Below, one piece after another: positions 60,522 through 64,000 of a DNA stretch of 64,000 nt (position 1 is the stretch's first letter; every line of letters starts with the position of its first letter). The translations under genes and the position numbers were made by a program. The DNA is taken from contig CACUVI010000027.1 in assembly GCA_902725215.1 (NCBI GenBank), forward strand, positions 111,455-175,454. The letters run 5' to 3'. The notes below the pieces were generated by a model. That model ran no database searches. It had not been told where the DNA came from and saw nothing but the letters and a program-made list of their open reading frames with translations. The stretch comes from Rhodospirillaceae bacterium LM-1. Its GTDB lineage: Bacteria > Pseudomonadota > Alphaproteobacteria > Rhodospirillales > WMHbin7.

Positions 60522-60849
60522 TTAGCGCATCCGTATCGACGATATTCAAGAATCCTTGCGATTGATTCTGGAATTTGCCGAAGGGCAAAGCCAGGAAAGC
60601 CTTCAGGCCGACCGCATGCGTTATGACGCCATTCTGCGTAACCTTGAAATCATGGGCGAAGCGGCCCGCCATGTGCCGGACGAGGTCGCGGCAAAACATC
60701 CGGAAATTTCCTGGCAGCAGATGCGCGGACTTCGCAACGTGCTGGCTCATGAATATCACGGCGTCGATATTTCAGTTGTCTGGCGGCTGATTGAAAAACG
60801 CTTGCCTGATTTGAAGCGGATGTTGGATGAGGCGTTTGGGAACGGCTAA
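60508..60849 (+). pseudogene. hepT: HepT-like RNase toxin with amber codon at position 6
   Basis: In frame from the ATG at 60508 the sequence reads MPPRD-stop-RIRIDDIQESLRLILEF, with TAG at 60523-60525. HepT proteins commonly start MxxRDWRxRIxDI, so TAG sits where TGG (Trp) is expected, a one-base change. The rest is intact: NLEIMGEAARHVPDEV, then RNVLAHEYHGVD, which is the R-X4-HXY catalytic motif of HepT RNases, and RLIEKRLPDLKRML. Translation could restart at a TTG (60556), giving 97 residues without the first helix. Whether the toxin is active is open. The last codon overlaps the convergent uvrA stop. Confidence 0.7.
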
Positions 60850-63674
60850 CGCTTCTTCAAGCACGGCTTCAGATATTTCCCTGTATAGCTGGCTGGCGTG
60901 GCGGCGACGTCTTCCGGCGTTCCGGCGGCAACGATCTCGCCGCCTTTGGTGCCGCCCTCGGGGCCAAGATCGATGATCCAGTCGGCGGTTTTGATGACCT
61001 CGAGATTGTGCTCGATCACCAGCACCGTATTGCCCTGATCGACCAGCGCATGCAGAACTTCCAGCAGCTTCTTCACATCCTCGAAATGCAAGCCGGTGGT
61101 CGGCTCGTCCAGGATGTACAGCGTGCGTCCGGTAGCCCGGCGCGACAATTCCTTGGCCAGCTTCACGCGTTGGGCCTCGCCGCCGCTCAATGTGGTGGCC
61201 TGCTGGCCCAGATGGATATAGCCCAGCCCCACGCGCTTCAAGGTTTCCAGCTTGTCGCGGATGACCGGCACGGCCTGGAAGAAGTCGGCGCTTTCCTCCA
61301 CCGTCATGTCCAGGACGTCGGCGATCGACTTGCCCTTGAACTTGATGTCCAGCGTTTCGCGGTTGTAGCGCTTGCCCTTGCATTCGTCGCAGGTGACATA
61401 GACGTCGGGCAGGAAATGCATCTCGATCTTGATCAGCCCGTCGCCCTGGCAGGCTTCGCAACGCCCGCCCTTGACGTTGAAGGAAAAGCGTCCGGCCTTG
61501 TAGCCCCTGGTTTTGGCTTCCGTCAGTTCGGTGAACCAGTCGCGGATGGGAGTGAAAGCCCCGGTATAGGTGGCGGGATTCGATCTGGGGGTGCGTCCGA
61601 TCGGCGATTGGTCGATATCGACGATCTTGTCGATATGCTCGACGCCGTCGATGCGCTCGTGGGCGCCCGCATGCTCGCGCGCCCCATGCAGGCGGCGCGC
61701 CAGGGCCTTGTACAGCGTTTCGATGATCAGGCTTGATTTGCCGCCGCCCGAGACGCCGGTGACGCAAGTAAAGGTGCCCAGCGGAATTTTCGCCGTGATG
61801 TTCTTCAGATTGTTGGCCGATGCCTTGACCACAGACAGTTTTTTGCCGCTGCCCGGGCGTCGGCGCTTGGGCACTTGAATGAAGCGTTTGCCCGACAGAT
61901 ATTGGCCGGTGACGCTGGCCGGGTTTTTCATGACTTGATCCGGCGTGCCTTGGGCGATGATTTGCCCGCCATGCGCGCCAGCGCCCGGTCCCATATCGAC
62001 CAGATAATCGGCGGCCCTGATGGCGTCTTCGTCATGCTCGACCACGATCACGGTGTTGCCGATGTCGCGCAGCCTGCGCAGCGTGGCCAGCAGGCGGTCG
62101 TTGTCGCGCTGATGCAGGCCGATGGAAGGCTCGTCCAGCACGTACAGAACGCCGGTCAGGCCCGAGCCGATCTGCGAGGCCAAGCGGATGCGCTGGCTTT
62201 CGCCGCCCGACAAAGTGCCCGAGGTGCGGGAAAGCGTCAGATATTCCAGCCCCACACTGTCCAGAAAGCCCAATCGCTCGTTGATCTCGCGCAGGATTCG
62301 TCTGGCGATTTCGACATCCTTCGGTTTCAGATAAGTCTCGAGCGCCTTGAACCAGGGCACCAGATCGGCAATAGAAAAATCGTTGATTTCGCCGATATGC
62401 AGGCCCCTGATCTTTACGGCCAATGCTTCGGGCTTCAGGCGAAAGCCAGTGCAGGTTTCGCAAGGGGCGCTGCTTTGAAAACGCTCAAGGTCCTCACGCA
62501 CCCAGCTGCTTTCCGTTTCTTTCCAACGCCGATCCATGTTTGGGATGATGCCTTCGAACGGCTTGTTGGCCCACCACGAGCTTTTGCCGTCGGAATAGCG
62601 GATGCGCATCGGCTCGTCGCCCGATCCCATCAGCAGGATGTCGCGCACCTTTTTGGGCAGTTCCTTAAAGGGCGTGGTCAGGCGCACCTTGTAAAGGGAA
62701 GCGATGCCTTCCAGCGTTTGTTCCACATAGCCCGATGTCGAGTTGGCCCAAGGGGCCAGCGCCCCTTCGGCCAGCGAAAGCCGGTCGTCGGGAACGATCA
62801 GTTCAGGGTCGAAATACAGTTTCACGCCCAGCCCGTCGCAAGACGGGCAAGCGCCGTAGGGATTGTTGAAAGAAAAAAGGCGCGGCTCGATCTCGTCGAT
62901 GGTGAAGCCGGAAACCGGGCAGGCGAATTTGGCCGAGAAAGTGGTGCGCTCCTTGCTGTCGGCGTTTTCGGCGAAGACCAAGCCATCGGCCAGTTCCAGC
63001 GCGGTTTCCAAGGAATCGGCCAGACGCTGCGTCAGCCCTTCCTTGATCACCACGCGATCGACCACCACCTCGATCTCGTGCTTGAGCTTTTTGTTGAGCG
63101 TCGGCACGGCGTCGATTTCGTAGACCTGTCCATCGACCTTCAGGCGCTGGAATCCCTTTTTGCGCAGGTCGTCGATTTCCTTTTTATATTCCCCCTTGCG
63201 CCCGCGCACCACCGGGGCCAGCAGCAAGAGCTTGGTTCCCGTGGGCATGGCCATCAAGCGGTCGGCCATCTGGCTGACGGTTTGGCTTTCGATGGGCAGG
63301 CCGGTGGCGGGCGAATGCGGCACGCCGATGCGGGCGAACAACAAGCGCATGTAGTCGTGGATTTCGGTGACCGTGCCCACGGTTGAACGCGGATTGCGGC
63401 TGGTGGTTTTCTGTTCGATGGAAATGGCGGGCGACAAGCCTTCGATGCTTTCCACATCGGGCTTTTGCATCAGTTCCAGAAACTGGCGGGCATAGGCCGA
63501 CAGCGATTCCACGTAGCGGCGCTGTCCCTCGGCATAGATGGTGTCGAAAGCCAGCGACGACTTGCCCGAACCCGACAGGCCGGTCATCACCACCAGCCGG
63601 TCGCGCGGAATGTCGAGATCGATGTTTTTCAGATTGTGCTCGCGGGCGCCGCGCACTTTGATGAAATGATCCAT
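60846..63674 (-). CDS. uvrA: Excinuclease ABC subunit A (UvrA)
   Basis: 942 residues from the ATG at 63674 ([25 protein letters not shown]); an ATG at 63707 would add 11 residues. Two ABC modules with Walker [21 protein letters not shown] and [16 protein letters not shown], two signature motifs ([12 protein letters not shown] and [12 protein letters not shown]), and Walker [16 protein letters not shown] and [15 protein letters not shown]. Zinc sites include [23 protein letters not shown] and [10 protein letters not shown]. UvrA finds bulky DNA damage and loads UvrB. A GTTC-N7-GTTC LexA box is upstream. It converges on hepT. Confidence 0.97.
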   Translation of the reverse strand: MDHFIKVRGAREHNLKNIDLDIPRDRLVVMTGLSGSGKSSLAFDTIYAEGQRRYVESLSAYARQFLELMQKPDVESIEGLSPAISIEQKTTSRNPRSTVGTVTEIHDYMRLLFARIGVPHSPATGLPIESQTVSQMADRLMAMPTGTKLLLLAPVVRGRKGEYKKEIDDLRKKGFQRLKVDGQVYEIDAVPTLNKKLKHEIEVVVDRVVIKEGLTQRLADSLETALELADGLVFAENADSKERTTFSAKFACPVSGFTIDEIEPRLFSFNNPYGACPSCDGLGVKLYFDPELIVPDDRLSLAEGALAPWANSTSGYVEQTLEGIASLYKVRLTTPFKELPKKVRDILLMGSGDEPMRIRYSDGKSSWWANKPFEGIIPNMDRRWKETESSWVREDLERFQSSAPCETCTGFRLKPEALAVKIRGLHIGEINDFSIADLVPWFKALETYLKPKDVEIARRILREINERLGFLDSVGLEYLTLSRTSGTLSGGESQRIRLASQIGSGLTGVLYVLDEPSIGLHQRDNDRLLATLRRLRDIGNTVIVVEHDEDAIRAADYLVDMGPGAGAHGGQIIAQGTPDQVMKNPASVTGQYLSGKRFIQVPKRRRPGSGKKLSVVKASANNLKNITAKIPLGTFTCVTGVSGGGKSSLIIETLYKALARRLHGAREHAGAHERIDGVEHIDKIVDIDQSPIGRTPRSNPATYTGAFTPIRDWFTELTEAKTRGYKAGRFSFNVKGGRCEACQGDGLIKIEMHFLPDVYVTCDECKGKRYNRETLDIKFKGKSIADVLDMTVEESADFFQAVPVIRDKLETLKRVGLGYIHLGQQATTLSGGEAQRVKLAKELSRRATGRTLYILDEPTTGLHFEDVKKLLEVLHALVDQGNTVLVIEHNLEVIKTADWIIDLGPEGGTKGGEIVAAGTPEDVAATPASYTGKYLKPCLKKR

Positions 63675-63738
63675 GGTCGATTGGATAGACCTTTTTGGAA
63701 GCGGCATAAAGTGAAATGACTTGTTGAAAAGTCAGTGT

Positions 63739-63753
63739 GTTCATGATATGTTC
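63739..63753 (-). promoter_or_regulatory. LexA (SOS) box upstream of uvrA
   Basis: GTTCATGATATGTTC matches the alphaproteobacterial LexA consensus GTTC-N7-GTTC exactly; on the uvrA strand it reads GAAC-N7-GAAC. It lies 65 bases upstream of the chosen uvrA start, in the short gap before the next gene, so uvrA is probably part of the SOS regulon. Confidence 0.75.
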
Positions 63754-63780
63754 CATATTCCGAACCCCGATGCGGCCCCG

Positions 63781-64000
63781 TCAGCCATTCCCCGATTTTT
63801 TGTCTTTTGCATCCTTCTTTTTGGTTGTCTGCTTGGAACTGGGGTTCTGCGCCTTGACGGCTTGGGTTATGACCACGAGTTGGCTGTCCCATGACGGTTC
63901 AAATTTGGGAGCGCCGTTTCCTCCCGCCGCCGTCTTGCGGATATTTTCCAGCGCCGTCAGGGCGTCTGCCGCCATGCCGGGATTCTTCTTGATTACTTCC
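63781..64000 (-). CDS. C-terminal part of a hypothetical protein (start beyond the window)
   Basis: The frame is open from the right edge; the visible 73 or so residues include EVIKKNPGMAADALTALENIR, GAPKFEPSWDSQLVVITQAVKAQNPSSK and a Lys-rich tail (TTKKKDAKDKKSGNG). The visible part shows no known motif. It reads in the same direction as uvrA with 73 bases (from 63707) of gap that contains the LexA box. The role cannot be determined from this fragment. Confidence 0.6.
   Translation of the reverse strand, partial: EVIKKNPGMAADALTALENIRKTAAGGNGAPKFEPSWDSQLVVITQAVKAQNPSSKQTTKKKDAKDKKSGNG

Overview
The window looks like chromosomal DNA of a free-living, nitrogen-fixing alphaproteobacterium, probably Rhodospirillales/Magnetospirillum-like. 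This is inferred from the short prolyl-tRNA synthetase without editing insert, the DUF4170 protein, the nifENX-DUF269-ferredoxin-nifQ order, a GTTC-N7-GTTC LexA box upstream of uvrA, hopanoid-type squalene genes, and high GC. I see no rRNA, tRNA, CRISPR array or intact insertion sequence.

Layout. (1) 1-3.2 kb: two tandem toxin-like proteins sharing a nearly identical ~170-residue front module but carrying different peptidoglycan-directed ends (lysozyme-like, then Tlde1/DUF2778-like). Each is followed by a small membrane protein, the probable immunity protein. (2) 3.3-14.3 kb: housekeeping and transport: a glycosyltransferase, proS, lolCD, an MFS carrier and a complete liv branched-chain amino acid ABC operon. 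(3) 14.7-42.1 kb: a very large MSHA-like type IV pilus locus in two converging arms. The plus arm has a TPR protein, ExeA-like ATPase, prepilin peptidase, secretin, an ABC-2-type membrane protein, a membrane-anchored AraC regulator, the likely major pilin, a TPR-GT41-like glycosyltransferase, extension ATPase, platform protein, PilMN/PilO/PilP-like alignment proteins and an ABC ATPase. The minus arm has two minor pilins lacking Glu5, one carrying an L-type-lectin-like domain, a secreted lectin homologue, a canonical prepilin, a lytic transglycosylase-TPR protein, PilT and PilU. (4) 42.1-46.9 kb: nif cofactor-assembly operon with two perfect NifA sites and a sigma-54 promoter; a palindromic REP-like element precedes nifQ. 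(5) 46.9-64 kb: a second TPR-GT41-like protein with a sensor kinase, copper ATPase, Fe-SOD, hpnE/hpnC, two toxin-antitoxin modules (one with a nonsense codon in the toxin), trmFO, a rhodanese and uvrA.

The pilus locus appears to encode a complete extension/retraction machine plus what look like lectin adhesins; the first arm also carries the glycosyltransferase that might decorate the pilin. The most unusual elements are the lectin-bearing tip-type minor pilin, the toxin cassettes at the left edge, a four-fold short-motif repeat in the extension ATPase, and the amber codon in hepT. Functions are assigned from visible motifs and family knowledge; no database search was run.
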